Positions 38,233 through 52,049 of a DNA stretch of 64,000 nt are shown in pieces. Position numbers and translations under genes: made by a program. Numbering within the stretch: position 1 is the stretch's first letter; every line of letters starts with the position of its first letter. A model generated the notes under the pieces. The model was not told the DNA's origin and did not search any database. It worked only from the letters and a program-made list of their open reading frames with translations. This stretch comes from Siphonodentalium dalli. Its lineage: Eukaryota; Mollusca; Scaphopoda; Gadilida; Siphonodentaliidae. The stretch covers positions 23,500,991 to 23,564,990 of the forward strand of contig CP136061.1 of NCBI GenBank assembly GCA_032622095.1, in the 5' to 3' direction.

Positions 38233-40029
38233 ATGGCTCTAACCCAGAGATTCATGAATACAACTCAGGGATTTATGACTTTTCGAAGGATTTATGGCTC
38301 AAACCCCGAGATTCATGACTACAACTCAGGGATTTATGACTTTTTCGAAGGATTTATGGTTCTAACCCAGAGATTCACGAATAGAACTCAGGGATTTATG
38401 ACTTTTTCGAAGGATTTATGGTTCTAACCCAGAGATTCATGAATAGAACTCAGGGATTTATGACTTTTTCGAAGGATTTATGGTTCTAACCCAGAGATTC
38501 ATGAATAGAACTCAGGGATTTATGACTTTTTCGAAGGATTTATGGCTTTAATCCCGAGATTCATGACTACAACTCAGGGATTTATGACTTTTTCGAAGGA
38601 TTTATGGTTCTAACCCAGAGATTCATGAATACAACTTAGGGATTTATGACTTTTTCGAAGGATTTGTGGCTCTAACCCAGAGATTCATGAATACAACGCA
38701 GGGATTTATGACTTTTTCGAAGGATTTGTGGCTCTAACCCAGAGATTCGTGAATACAACGCAAGGATTTATGACCTTTTCGAAGGATTTATGGCTCTAAC
38801 CCCGAGATTCATGACTACAACTCACTGATTTATTACTTTTTCGAAGGATTTATGGTTCTAACCCAGAGATTCATGAATAGAACTCAGGGATTTATGACTT
38901 TTTCGAAGGATTTATGGTTCTAACCCAGAGATTCATGAATAGAACTCAGGGATTTATGACTTTTTCGAAGGATTTATGGTTCTAACCCAGAGATTCATGA
39001 ATAGAACTCAGGGATTTATGACTTTTTCGAAGGATTTATGGCTTTAACCCCGAGATTCATGACTACAACTCAGGGATTTATGACTTTTTCGAAGGATTTA
39101 TGGTTCTAACCCAGAGATTCATGAATACAACTCAGGGATTTATGACTTTTTCGAAGGATTTGTGGCTCTAACCCAGAGATTCATGAATACAACGCAGGGA
39201 TTTATGACTTTTTCGAAGGATTTATGGCTCTAACCCAGAGATTCATGAATACAACGCAAGGATTTATAACTTTTTCGAAGGATTTATGGCTCAAACCCCG
39301 AGATTCATGACTACAACTCAGGGATTTATGACTTTTTTGAAGGATTTATGGTTCTAACCCAGAGATTCACGAATAGAACTCAGGGATTTATGACTTCTTC
39401 GAAGGATTTATGGTTCTAACCCAGAGATTCATGAATAGAACTCAGGGATTTATGACTTTTTCGAAGGATTTATGGTTCTAACCCAGAGATTCATGAATAG
39501 AACTCAGGGATTTATGACTTTTTCGAAGTATTTATGACTTTAACCCCGAGATTCATGACTACAACTCAGGGATTTATGACTTTTTCGAAGGATTTATGGT
39601 TCTAACCCAGAGATTCATGAATACAACTCAGGGATTTATGACTTTTTCGAAGGATTTGTGGCTCTTACCCAGAGATTCATGATTACAACTCAGGGATTTA
39701 TGACTTTTTTGAAGGATTTGTGGCTCTAACCCTGAGATTCATGAATACAACGCAAGGATTTATGACCTTTTCGAAGGATTTATGGTTCTAACCCCGAGAT
39801 TCATGACTACAACTCAGGGATTTATGACTTTTTCGAAGGATTTATGGTTCTAACCCAGAGATTCATGAATAGAACTCAGGGATTTATGACTTTTTCGAAG
39901 GATTTATGGTTCTAACCCAGAGATTCATGAATAGAACTCAGGGATTTATGACTTTTTCGAAGGATTTATGGTTCTAACCCAGAGATTCATGAATAGAACT
40001 CTGGGATTTATGACTTTTTCGAAGGATTT
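38233..40029 (+). repeat. 29-monomer HOR of a third arrangement, copy 1
   Basis: Order: X-8-1c-1-1-2-3-5-6-7-1-1-1-2-3-5-6-8-1c-1-1-2-3-4-6-7-1-1-1. The size matches the consensus but the composition differs, closer to the 33-monomer HOR. Markers are aatcccgag (~38,552), caacttaggg (~38,633), ctcactgatttattac (38,821), gaagtatttatgac (~39,525), gctcttaccc (~39,661) and accctgag (~39,729). Confidence 0.9.
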
Positions 40030-41826
40030 ATGGCTCTAACCCAGAGATTCATGAATACAACTCAGGGATTTATGACTTTTCGAAGGATTTATGGCTCAAA
40101 CCCCGAGATTCATGACTACAACTCAGGGATTTATGACTTTTTCGAAGGATTTATGGTTCTAACCCAGAGATTCACGAATAGAACTCAGGGATTTATGACT
40201 TTTTCGAAGGATTTATGGTTCTAACCCAGAGATTCATGAATAGAACTCAGGGATTTATGACTTTTTCGAAGGATTTATGGTTCTAACCCAGAGATTCATG
40301 AATAGAACTCAGGGATTTATGACTTTTTCGAAGGATTTATGGCTTTAATCCCGAGATTCATGACTACAACTCAGGGATTTATGACTTTTTCGAAGGATTT
40401 ATGGTTCTAACCCAGAGATTCATGAATACAACTTAGGGATTTATGACTTTTTCGAAGGATTTGTGGCTCTAACCCAGAGATTCATGAATACAACGCAGGG
40501 ATTTATGACTTTTTCGAAGGATTTGTGGCTCTAACCCAGAGATTCGTGAATACAACGCAAGGATTTATGACCTTTTCGAAGGATTTATGGCTCTAACCCC
40601 GAGATTCATGACTACAACTCACTGATTTATTACTTTTTCGAAGGATTTATGGTTCTAACCCAGAGATTCATGAATAGAACTCAGGGATTTATGACTTTTT
40701 CGAAGGATTTATGGTTCTAACCCAGAGATTCATGAATAGAACTCAGGGATTTATGACTTTTTCGAAGGATTTATGGTTCTAACCCAGAGATTCATGAATA
40801 GAACTCAGGGATTTATGACTTTTTCGAAGGATTTATGGCTTTAACCCCGAGATTCATGACTACAACTCAGGGATTTATGACTTTTTCGAAGGATTTATGG
40901 TTCTAACCCAGAGATTCATGAATACAACTCAGGGATTTATGACTTTTTCGAAGGATTTGTGGCTCTAACCCAGAGATTCATGAATACAACGCAGGGATTT
41001 ATGACTTTTTCGAAGGATTTATGGCTCTAACCCAGAGATTCATGAATACAACGCAAGGATTTATAACTTTTTCGAAGGATTTATGGCTCAAACCCCGATA
41101 TTCATGACTACAACTCAGGGATTTATGACTTTTTTGAAGGATTTATGGTTCTAACCCAGAGATTCACGAATAGAACTCAGGGATTTATGACTTCTTCGAA
41201 GGATTTATGGTTCTAACCCAGAGATTCATGAATAGAACTCAGGGATTTATGACTTTTTCGAAGGATTTATGGTTCTAACCCAGAGATTCATGAATAGAAC
41301 TCAGGGATTTATGACTTTTTCGAAGTATTTATGACTTTAACCCCGAGATTCATGACTACAACTCAGGGATTTATGACTTTTTCGAAGGATTTATGGTTCT
41401 AACCCAGAGATTCATGAATACAACTCAGGGATTTATGACTTTTTCGAAGGATTTGTGGCTCTTACCCAGAGATTCATGATTACAACTCAGGGATTTATGA
41501 CTTTTTTGAAGGATTTGTGGCTCTAACCCTGAGATTCATGAATACAACGCAAGGATTTATGACCTTTTCGAAGGATTTATGGTTCTAACCCCGAGATTCA
41601 TGACTACAACTCAGGGATTTATGACTTTTTCGAAGGATTTATGGTTCTAACCCAGAGATTCATGAATAGAACTCAGGGATTTATGACTTTTTCGAAGGAT
41701 TTATGGTTCTAACCCAGAGATTCATGAATAGAACTCAGAGATTTATGACTTTTTCGAAGGATTTATGGTTCTAACCCAGAGATTCATGAATAGAACTCAT
41801 GGATTTATGACTTTTTCGAAGGATTT
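38233..41826 (+). repeat. Tandem 29-monomer duplication, offset 1,797 bp
   Basis: Copies 38,233-40,029 and 40,030-41,826 share aatcccgag, caacttaggg, ctcactgatttattac, gaagtatttatgac, gctcttaccc and accctgag. Three changes near the end of copy 2 (gatattcatgac, ctcagagattt, ctcatggattt) are absent from copy 1. Confidence 0.9.
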
Positions 41827-41950
41827 ATGGCTTTAACCCCGAGATTCATGACTACAACTCAGGGATTTATGACTTTTTCGAAGGATTTATGGTTCTAACC
41901 CAGAGATTCATGATTACAACTCAGGGATTTATGACTTTTTCGAAGGATTT
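40030..41950 (+). repeat. 31-monomer HOR, copy 2 of the third arrangement plus 2
   Basis: The first 29 monomers repeat 38,233-40,029 at an offset of 1,797 bp (ctcactgatttattac at 40,618). It then has a type 2 and a ttctaaccc type 4 before a GTG-class X. Own changes are gatattcatgac (~41,097), ctcagagattt (~41,736) and ctcatggattt (~41,798). The last two are inherited by the copies at 46.0 and 50.0 kb. Confidence 0.9.
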
Positions 41951-42817
41951 GTGGCTCTAACCCAGAGATTCATGAATACAACTCAGGGATTTATGACTTT
42001 TCGAAGGATTTATGGCTCAAACCCCGAGATTCATGACTACAACTCAGGGATTTATGACTTTTTCGAAGGATTTATGGTTCTAACCCAGAGATTCACGAAT
42101 AGAACTCAGGGATTTATGACTTTTTCGAAGGATTTATGGTTCTAACCCAGAGATTCATGAATAGAACTCAGGGATTTATGACTTTTTCGAAGGATTTATG
42201 GTTCTAACCCAGAGATTCATGAATAGAACTCAGGGATTTATGACTTTTTCGAAGGATTTATGGCTTTAACCCCGAGATTCATGACTACAACTCAGGGATT
42301 TATGACTTTTTCGAAGGATTTATGGTTCTAACCCAGAGATTCATGAATACAACTCAGGGATTTATGACTTTTTCGAAGGATTTGTGGCTCTAACCCAGAG
42401 ATTCATTATTACAACTCAGGGATTTATGACTTTTTCGAAGGATTTGTGGCTCTAACCCAGAGATTCATGAATACAACGCAGGGATTTATGACTTTTTCGA
42501 AGGATTTGTGGCTCTAACCCAGAGATTCATGAATACAACGCAAGGATTTATGACATTTTCGAAGGATTTATGGCTCTAACCCCGAGATTCATGACTACAA
42601 CTCAGGGATTTATGACTTTTTCGAAGGATTTATGGTTCTAACCCAGAGATTCATGAATAGAACTCAGGGATTTATGACTTTTTCGAAGGATTTATGGTTC
42701 TAACCCAGAGATTAATGAATAGAACTCAGGGATTTATGACTTTTTCGAAGGATTTATGGTTCTAACCCAGAGATTCATGAATAGAACTCAGGGATTTATG
42801 ACTTTTTCGAAGGATTT
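41951..42817 (+). repeat. 14-monomer short HOR, duplicate of 35,879-36,745
   Basis: Same order and the same gacattttcg and gattaatgaatag variants at an offset of 6,072 bp. Confidence 0.92.
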
Positions 42818-44304
42818 ATGGCTCTAACCCAGAGATTCATGAATACAACTCAGGGATTTATGACTTTTCGAAGGATTTATGGCTCAAACCCCGAGATTCA
42901 TGACTACAACTCAGGGATTTATGACTTTTTCGAAGGATTTATGGTTCTAACCCAGATATTCACGAATAGAACTCAGAGATTTATGACTTTTTCGAAGGAT
43001 TTATGGTTCTAACCCAGAGATTCATGAATAGAACTCAGGGATTTATGACTTTTTCGAAGGATTTATGGTTCTAACCCAGAGATTCATGAATAGAACTCAG
43101 GGATTTATGACTTTTTCGAAGGATTTATGGCTTTAACCCCGAGATTCATGACTACAACTCAGGGATTTATGACTTTTTCGAAGGATTTATGGTTCTAACC
43201 CAGAGATTCATGAATACAACTAAGGGATTTATGACTTTTTCGAAGGATTTATGGTTCTAACCCAGAGATTCATGAATAGAACTCAGGGATTTATGACTTT
43301 TTCGAAGGATTTATGGTTCTATCCCAGAGATTCATGAATAGAACTCAGGGATTTATGACTTTTTCGAAGGATTTATGGCTTTAACCCCGAGATTCATGAC
43401 TACAACTCAGGGATTTATGACTTTTTCGAAGGATTTATGGCTTTAACCCCGAGATTCATGACTACAACTCAGGGATTTATGACTTTTTCGAAGGATTTAT
43501 GGTTCTAACCCAGAGATTCATGAATACAACTCAGGGATTTATGACTTTTTCGAAGGATTTGTGGCTCAAACCCCGAGATTCATGAATACAACGCAGGGAT
43601 TTATGACTTTTTCGAAGGATTTATGGTTCTATCCCAGAGATTCACGAATAGAACTCAGGGATTTATGACTTTTTCGAAGGATTTATGGTTCTAACCCAGA
43701 GATTCATGAATAGAACTCAGGGATTTATGACTTTTTCGAAGGATTTATGGTTCTAACCCAGAGATTCATGAATAGAACTCAGGGATTTATGACTTTTTCG
43801 AAGGATTTATGGCTTTAACCACGAGATTCATGACTACAACTCAGGGATTTATGACTTCTTCGAAGGATTTATGGTTCTAACCCCGAGATTCATGAATACA
43901 ACTCAGGGATTTATGACTTTTTCGAAGGATTTGTGGCTCTAACCCAGAGATTCATTATTACAACTCAGGGATTTATGACTTTTTCGAAGGATTTGTGGCT
44001 CTAACCCAGAGATTCATGAATACAACGCAAGGATTTATGACATTTTCGAAGGATTTATGGCTCTAACCCCGAGATTCATGACTACAACTCAGGGATTTAT
44101 GACTTTTTCGAAGGATTTATGGTTCTAACCCAGAGATTCATGAATAGAACTCAGGGATTTATGACTTTTTCGAAGGATTTATGGTTCTAACCCAGAGATT
44201 CATGAATAGAACTCAGGGATTTATGACTTTTTCGAAGGATTTATGGTTCTAACCCAGAGATTCATGAATAGAACTCTGGGATTTATGACTTTTTCGAAGG
44301 ATTT
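42818..44304 (+). repeat. 24-monomer rearranged HOR, duplicate of 36,746-38,232
   Basis: Same order and markers, including gatattcacg and aactaaggg, at an offset of 6,072 bp. One private change is ctcagagattt (~42,974). Confidence 0.92.
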
Positions 44305-47032
44305 ATGGCTCTAACCCAGAGATTCATGAATACAACTCAGGGATTTATGACTTTTCGAAGGATTTATGGCTCAAACCCCGAGATTCATGACTACAACTCA
44401 GGGATTTATGACTTTTTCGAAGGATTTATGGTTCTAACCCAGAGATTCACGAATAGAACTCAGGGATTTATGACTTTTTCGAAGGATTTATGGTTCTAAC
44501 CCAGAGATTCATGAATAGAACTCAGGGATTTATGACTTTTTCGAAGGATTTATGGTTCTAACCCAGAGATTCATGAATAGAACTCAGGGATTTATGACTT
44601 TTTCGAAGGATTTATGGCTTTAATCCCGAGATTCATGACTACAACTCAGGGATTTATGACTTTTTCGAAGGATTTATGGTTCTAACCCAGAGATTCATGA
44701 ATACAACTTAGGGATTTATGACTTTTTCGAAGGATTTGTGGCTCTAACCCAGAGATTCATGAATACAACGCAGGGATTTATGACTTTTTCGAAGGATTTG
44801 TGGCTCTAACCCAGAGATTCGTGAATACAACGCAAGGATTTATGACCTTTTCGAAGGATTTATGGCTCTAACCCCGAGATTCATGACTACAACTCACTGA
44901 TTTATTACTTTTTCGAAGGATTTATGGTTCTAACCCAGAGATTCATGAATAGAACTCAGGGATTTATGACTTTTTCGAAGGATTTATGGTTCTAACCCAG
45001 AGATTCATGAATAGAACTCAGGGATTTATGACTTTTTCGAAGGATTTATGGTTCTAACCCAGAGATTCATGAATAGAACTCAGGGATTTATGACTTTTTC
45101 GAAGGATTTATGGCTTTAACCCCGAGATTCATGACTACAACTCAGGAATTTATGACTTTTTCGAAGGATTTATGGTTCTAACCCAGAGATTCATGAATAC
45201 AACTCAGGGATTTATGACTTTTTCGAAGGATTTGTGGCTCTAACCCAGAGATTCATGAATACAACGCAGGGATTTATGACTTTTTCGAAGGATTTATGGC
45301 TCTAACCCAGAGATTCATGAATACAACGCAAGGATTTATAACTTTTTCGAAGGATTTATGGCTCAAACCCCGAGATTCATGACTACAACTCAGGGATTTA
45401 TGACTTTTTTGAAGGATTTATGGTTCTAACCCAGAGATTCACGAATAGAACTCAGGGATTTATGACTTCTTCGAAGGATTTATGGTTCTAACCCAGAGAT
45501 TCATGAATAGAACTCAGGGATTTATGACTTTTTCGAAGGATTTATGGTTCTAACCCAGAGATTCATGAATAGAACTCAGGGATTTATGACTTTTTCGAAG
45601 TATTTATGACTTTAACCCCGAGATTCATGACTACAACTCAGGGATTTATGACTTTTTCGAAGGATTTATGGTTCTAACCCAGAGATTCATGAATACAACT
45701 CAGGGATTTATGACTTTTTCGAAGGATTTGTGGCTCTTACCCAGAGATTCATGATTACAACTCAGGGATTTATGACTTTTTTGAAGGATTTGTGGCTCTA
45801 ACCCTGAGATTCATGAATACAACGCAAGGATTTATGACCTTTTCGAAGGATTTATGGTTCTAACCCCGAGATTCATGACTACAACTCAGGGATTTATGAC
45901 TTTTTCGAAGGATTTATGGTTCTAACCCAGAGATTCATGAATAGAACTCAGGGATTTATGACTTTTTCGAAGGATTTATGGTTCTAACCCAGAGATTCAT
46001 GAATAGAACTCAGAGATTTATGACTTTTTCGAAGGATTTATGGTTCTAACCCAGAGATTCATGAATAGAACTCATGGATTTATGACTTTTTCGAAGGATT
46101 TATGGCTTTAACCCCGAGATTCATGACTACAACTCAGGGATTTATGACTTTTTCGAAGGATTTATGGTTCTAACCCAGAGATTCATGAATACAACTTAGG
46201 GATTTATGACTTTTTCGAAGGATTTATGGTTCTAACCCAGAGATTCATGAATAGAACTCAGGGATTTATGACTTTTTCGAAGGATTTATGGTTCTAACCC
46301 AGAGATTCATGAATAGAACTCAGGGATTTATGACTTTTTCGAAGGATTTATGGCTTTAACCCCGAGATTCATGACTACAACTCAGGGATTTATGACTTTT
46401 TCGAAGGATTTATGGTTCTAACCCAGAGATTCATGAATACAACTCAGGGATTTATGACTTTTTCGAAGGATTTATGGCTTTAACCACGAGATTCATGACT
46501 ACAACTCAGGGATTTATGACTTCTTCGAAGGATTTATGGTTCTAACCCCGAGATTCATGAATACAACTCAGGGATTTATGACTTTTTCGAAGGATTTGTG
46601 GCTCTAACCCAGAGATTCATTATTACAACTCAGGGATTTATGACTTTTTCGAAGGATTTGTGGCTCTAACCCAGAGATTCATGATTACAACGCAGGGATT
46701 TATGACTTTTTCGAAGGATTTGTGGCTCTAACCCAGAGATTCATGAATACAACGCAAGGATTTATGACATTTTCGAAGGATTTATGGCTCTAACCCCGAG
46801 ATTCATGACTACAACTCAGGGATTTATGACTTTTTCGAAGGATTTATGGTTCTAACCCAGAGATTCATGAATAGAACTCAGGGATTTATGACTTTTTCGG
46901 AGGATTTATGGTTCTAACCCAGAGATTCATGAATAGAACTCAGGGATTTATGACTTTTTTCGAAGGATTTATGGTTCTAACCCAGAGATTCATGAATAGA
47001 ACTCAGGGATTTATGACTTTTTCGAAGGATTT
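44305..47032 (+). repeat. 44-monomer compound HOR, copy 1
   Basis: The first 29 monomers equal the 40,030 unit (ctcactgatttattac at 44,893; ctcagagattt and ctcatggattt at ~46,011 and ~46,073). Then follow 2-3-1-1-2-3-2-3-4t-5-6-7-1-1-1, a shortened form of the 24-monomer arrangement. The 43rd monomer is 63 bp long, with six Ts before cgaagg (~46,951). The full length is therefore exactly 44 x 62 = 2,728 bp, the 63-bp monomer cancelling the 61-bp X. Confidence 0.9.
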
Positions 47033-48271
47033 ATGGCTCTAACCCAGAGATTCATAAATACAACTCAGGGATTTATGACTTTTCGAAGGATTTATGGCTC
47101 AAACCCCGGGATTCATGACTACAACTCAGGGATTTATGACTTTTTCGAAGGATTTATGGTTCTAACCCAGAGATTCACGAATAGAACTCAGGGATTTATA
47201 ACTTTTTCGACGGATTTATGGTTCTAACCCAGAGATTCATGAATAGAACTCAGGGATTTATGACTTTTTCGAAGGATTTATGGTTCTAACCCAGAGATTC
47301 ATGAATAGAACTCAGGGATTTATGACTTTTTCGAAGGATTTATGGCTTTAACCCCGAGATTCATGACTACAACTCAGGGATTTATGACTTTTTCGAAGGA
47401 TTTATGGCTTTAACCCCGAGATTCATGACTACAACTCAGGGATTTATGACTTTTTCGAAGGATTTATGGTTCTAACCCAGAGATTCATGAATACAACTCA
47501 GGGATTTATGACTTTTTCGAAGGATTTGTGGCTCAAACCCCGAGATTCATGAATACAACGCAGGGATTTATGACTTTTTCGAAGGATTTATGGTTCTATC
47601 CCAGAGATTCACGAATAGAACTCAGGGATTTATGACTTTTTCGAAGGATTTATGGTTCTAACCCAGAGATTCATGAATAGAACTCAGGGATTTATGACTT
47701 TTTCGAAGGATTTATGGTTCTAACCCAGAGATTCATGAATAGAACTCAGGGATTTATGACTTTTTCGAAGGATTTATGGCTTTAACCACGAGATTCATGA
47801 CTACAACTCAGGGATTTATGACTTCTTCGAAGGATTTATGGTTCTAACCCCGAGATTCATGAATACAACTCAGGGATTTATGACTTTTTCGAAGGATTTG
47901 TGGCTCTAACCCAGAGATTCATTATTACAACTCAGGGATTTATGACTTTTTCGAAGGATTTGTGGCTCTAACCCAGAGATTCATGAATACAACGCAAGGA
48001 TTTATGACATTTTCGAAGGATTTATGGCTCTAACCCCGAGATTCATGACTACAACTCAGGGATTTATGACTTTTTCGAAGGATTTATGGTTCTAACCCAG
48101 AGATTCATGAATAGAACTCAGGGATTTATGACTTTTTCGAAGGATTTATGGTTCTAACCCAGAGATTCATGAATAGAACTCAGGGATTTATGACTTTTTC
48201 GAAGGATTTATGGTTCTAACCCAGAGATTCATGAATAGAACTCTGGGATTTATGACTTTTTCGAAGGATTT
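47033..48271 (+). repeat. 20-monomer HOR, shortened rearranged type
   Basis: Order: X-8-1c-1-1-2-2-3, hybrid 8/5, ctatccc type 1, 1-1-2-3-4t-6-7-1-1-1. This is the 24-monomer arrangement minus 2-3-1-1. Its X is distinctive: gattcataaatac, then ccccgggattc in the type-8 monomer and gatttataac...ttcgacgg in the 1c monomer. It has the same length as the HOR at 17,537 but is unrelated in order. Confidence 0.9.
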
Positions 48272-50999
48272 ATGGCTCTAACCCAGAGATTCATGAATAC
48301 AACTCAGGGATTTATGACTTTTCGAAGGATTTATGGCTCAAACCCCGAGATTCATGACTACAACTCAGGGATTTATGACTTTTTCGAAGGATTTATGGTT
48401 CTAACCCAGAGATTCACGAATAGAACTCAGGGATTTATGACTTTTTCGAAGGATTTATGGTTCTAACCCAGAGATTCATGAATAGAACTCAGGGATTTAT
48501 GACTTTTTCGAAGGATTTATGGTTCTAACCCAGAGATTCATGAATAGAACTCAGGGATTTATGACTTTTTCGAAGGATTTATGGCTTTAATCCCGAGATT
48601 CATGACTACAACTCAGGGATTTATGACTTTTTCGAAGGATTTATGGTTCTAACCCAGAGATTCATGAATACAACTTAGGGATTTATGACTTTTTCGAAGG
48701 ATTTGTGGCTCTAACCCAGAGATTCATGAATACAACGCAGGGATTTATGACTTTTTCGAAGGATTTGTGGCTCTAACCCAGAGATTCGTGAATACAACGC
48801 AAGGATTTATGACCTTTTCGAAGGATTTATGGCTCTAACCCCGAGATTCATGACTACAACTCACTGATTTATTACTTTTTCGAAGGATTTATGGTTCTAA
48901 CCCAGAGATTCATGAATAGAACTCAGGGATTTATGACTTTTTCGAAGGATTTATGGTTCTAACCCAGAGATTCATGAATAGAACTCAGGGATTTATGACT
49001 TTTTCGAAGGATTTATGGTTCTAACCCAGAGATTCATGAATAGAACTCAGGGATTTATGACTTTTTCGAAGGATTTATGGCTTTAACCCCGAGATTCATG
49101 ACTACAACTCAGGAATTTATGACTTTTTCGAAGGATTTATGGTTCTAACCCAGAGATTCATGAATACAACTCAGGGATTTATGACTTTTTCGAAGGATTT
49201 GTGGCTCTAACCCAGAGATTCATGAATACAACGCAGGGATTTATGACTTTTTCGAAGGATTTATGGCTCTAACCCAGAGATTCATGAATACAACGCAAGG
49301 ATTTATAACTTTTTCGAAGGATTTATGGCTCAAACCCCGAGATTCATGACTACAACTCAGGGATTTATGACTTTTTTGAAGGATTTATGGTTCTAACCCA
49401 GAGATTCACGAATAGAACTCAGGGATTTATGACTTCTTCGAAGGATTTATGGTTCTAACCCAGAGATTCATGAATAGAACTCAGGGATTTATGACTTTTT
49501 CGAAGGATTTATGGTTCTAACCCAGAGATTCATGAATAGAACTCAGGGATTTATGACTTTTTCGAAGTATTTATGACTTTAACCCCGAGATTCATGACTA
49601 CAACTCAGGGATTTATGACTTTTTCGAAGGATTTATGGTTCTAACCCAGAGATTCATGAATACAACTCAGGGATTTATGACTTTTTCGAAGGATTTGTGG
49701 CTCTTACCCAGAGATTCATGATTACAACTCAGGGATTTATGACTTTTTTGAAGGATTTGTGGCTCTAACCCTGAGATTCATGAATACAACGCAAGGATTT
49801 ATGACCTTTTCGAAGGATTTATGGTTCTAACCCCGAGATTCATGACTACAACTCAGGGATTTATGACTTTTTCGAAGGATTTATGGTTCTAACCCAGAGA
49901 TTCATGAATAGAACTCAGGGATTTATGACTTTTTCGAAGAATTTATGGTTCTAACCCAGAGATTCATGAATAGAACTCAGAGATTTATGACTTTTTCGAA
50001 GGATTTATGGTTCTAACCCAGAGATTCATGAATAGAACTCATGGATTTATGACTTTTTCGAAGGATTTATGGCTTTAACCCCGAGATTCATGACTACAAC
50101 TCAGGGATTTATGACTTTTTCGAAGGATTTATGGTTCTAACCCAGAGATTCATGAATACAACTCAGGGATTTATGACTTTTTCGAAGGATTTATGGTTCT
50201 AACCCAGAGATTCATGAATAGAACTCAGGGATTTATGACTTTTTCGAAGGATTTATGGTTCTAACCCAGAGATTCATGAATAGAACTCAGGGATTTATGA
50301 CTTTTTCGAAGGATTTATGGCTTTAACCCCGAGATTCATGACTACAACTCAGGGATTTATGACTTTTTCGAAGGATTTATGGTTCTAACCCAGAGATTCA
50401 TGAATACAACTCAGGGATTTATGACTTTTTCGAAGGATTTATGGCTTTAACCACGAGATTCATGACTACAACTCAGGGATTTATGACTTCTTCGAAGGAT
50501 TTATGGTTCTAACCCCGAGATTCATGAATACAACTCAGGGATTTATGACTTTTTCGAAGGATTTGTGGCTCTAACCCAGAGATTCATTATTACAACTCAG
50601 GGATTTATGACTTTTTCGAAGGATTTGTGGCTCTAACCCAGAGATTCATGATTACAACGCAGGGATTTATGACTTTTTCGAAGGATTTGTGGCTCTAACC
50701 CAGAGATTCATGAATACAACGCAAGGATTTATGACATTTTCGAAGGATTTATGGCTCTAACCCCGAGATTCATGACTACAACTCAGGGATTTATGACTTT
50801 TTCGAAGGATTTATGGTTCTAACCCAGAGATTCATGAATAGAACTCAGGGATTTATGACTTTTTCGAAGGATTTATGGTTCTAACCCAGAGATTCATGAA
50901 TAGAACTCAGGGATTTATGACTTTTTTCGAAGGATTTATGGTTCTAACCCAGAGATTCATGAATAGAACTCAGGGATTTATGACTTTTTCGAAGGATTT
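48272..50999 (+). repeat. 44-monomer compound HOR, copy 2
   Basis: Copy of 44,305-47,032 at an offset of 3,967 bp, including the 63-bp six-T monomer (~50,923) and ctcactgatttattac (48,860). A private change is gaagaatttatgg (~49,936). It has caactcaggg (~50,159) where copy 1 has caacttaggg. Confidence 0.92.
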
Positions 51000-51300
51000 A
51001 TGGCTCTAACCCAGAGATTCATAAATACAACTCAGGGATTTATGACTTTTCGAAGGATTTATGGCTCAAACCCCGGGATTCATGACTACAACTCAGGGAT
51101 TTATGACTTTTTCGAAGGATTTATGGTTCTAACCCAGAGATTCACGAATAGAACTCAGGGATTTATAACTTTTTCGACGGATTTATGGTTCTAACCCAGA
51201 GATTCATGAATAGAACTCAGGGATTTATGACTTTTTCGAAGGATTTATGGTTCTAACCCAGAGATTCATGAATAGACACTCAGGGATTTATGACTTTTTC

Positions 51301-51800
51301 GAAGGATTTATGGCTTTAACCCCGAGATTCATGACTACAACTCAGGGATTTATGACTTTTTCGAAGGATTTATGGTTCTAACCCAGAGATTCATGAATAC
51401 AACTCAGGGATTTATGACTTTTTCGAAGGATTTGTGGCTCTAACCCAGAGATTCATGATTACAACTCAGGGATTTATGACTTTTTCGAAGGATTTGTGGC
51501 TCTAACCCAGAGATTCATGAATACAACGCAGGGATTTATGACTTTTTCGAAGGATTTGTGGCTTTAACCCCGAGATTCATGACTACAACTCAGGGATTTA
51601 TGACTTTTTCGAAGGATTTATGGTTCTAACCCAGAGATTCATGAATACAACTCAGGGATTTATGACTTTTTCGAAGGATTTGTGGCTCTAACCCAGAGAT
51701 TCATGATTACAACTCAGGGATTTATGACTTTTTCGAAGGATTTGTGGCTCTAACCCAGAGATTCATGAATACAACGCAGGGATTTATGACTTTTTCGAAG
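51301..51800 (+). repeat. Local four-monomer (248-bp) duplication
   Basis: The series 2-3-4-5 occurs twice in succession. The second type 2 is reached through gtggctttaac (~51,559), a combination of a type-5 exit and a type-2 entry not usual in the array. This is the smallest clear whole-monomer duplication I saw. Confidence 0.8.
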
Positions 51801-52049
51801 GATTTGTGGCTCTAACCCAGAGATTCGTGAATACAACGCAAGGATTTATGACCTTTTCGAAGGATTTATGGCTCTAACCCCGAGATTCATGACTACAACT
51901 CACTGATTTATTACTTTTTCGAAGGATTTATGGTTCTAACCCAGAGATTCATGAATAGAACTCAGGGATTTATGACTTTTTCGAAGGATTTATGGTTCTA
52001 GCCCAGAGATTCATGTATAGAACTCAGGAATTTATGACTTTTTCGAAAG

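Larger units (their letters stand above)
35838..46090 (+). repeat. Large duplication, offset 6,072 bp (98 monomers)
   Basis: The 14-24-29 monomer series starting at 35,879 recurs at 41,951. Upstream, homology begins about 40 bp before the X monomer, where copy 1 has ggctctaac and copy 2 ggttctaac. Copy 2 contains only one 29-monomer block where copy 1 has two (38,233 and 40,030). The end of that single block carries markers of the second (ctcagagattt, ctcatggattt), so one repeat was lost, or the pair in copy 1 arose afterwards. Confidence 0.87.
43380..51314 (+). repeat. Large tandem duplication, offset 3,967 bp (64 monomers)
   Basis: Copy 1 is ~43,380-47,346 and copy 2 ~47,347-51,314. Left limit: the monomer before copy 1 has ctatccc and the one before copy 2 has ctaaccc. 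Right limit: the two-in-a-row type-2 pair at ~47,346 has no counterpart after 51,314. Both copies carry the rare 63-bp six-T monomer and the gattcataaatac X variant. A few private changes exist (ttcggagg ~46,898; gaagaattt ~49,936; extra base at ~51,277). Confidence 0.9.
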
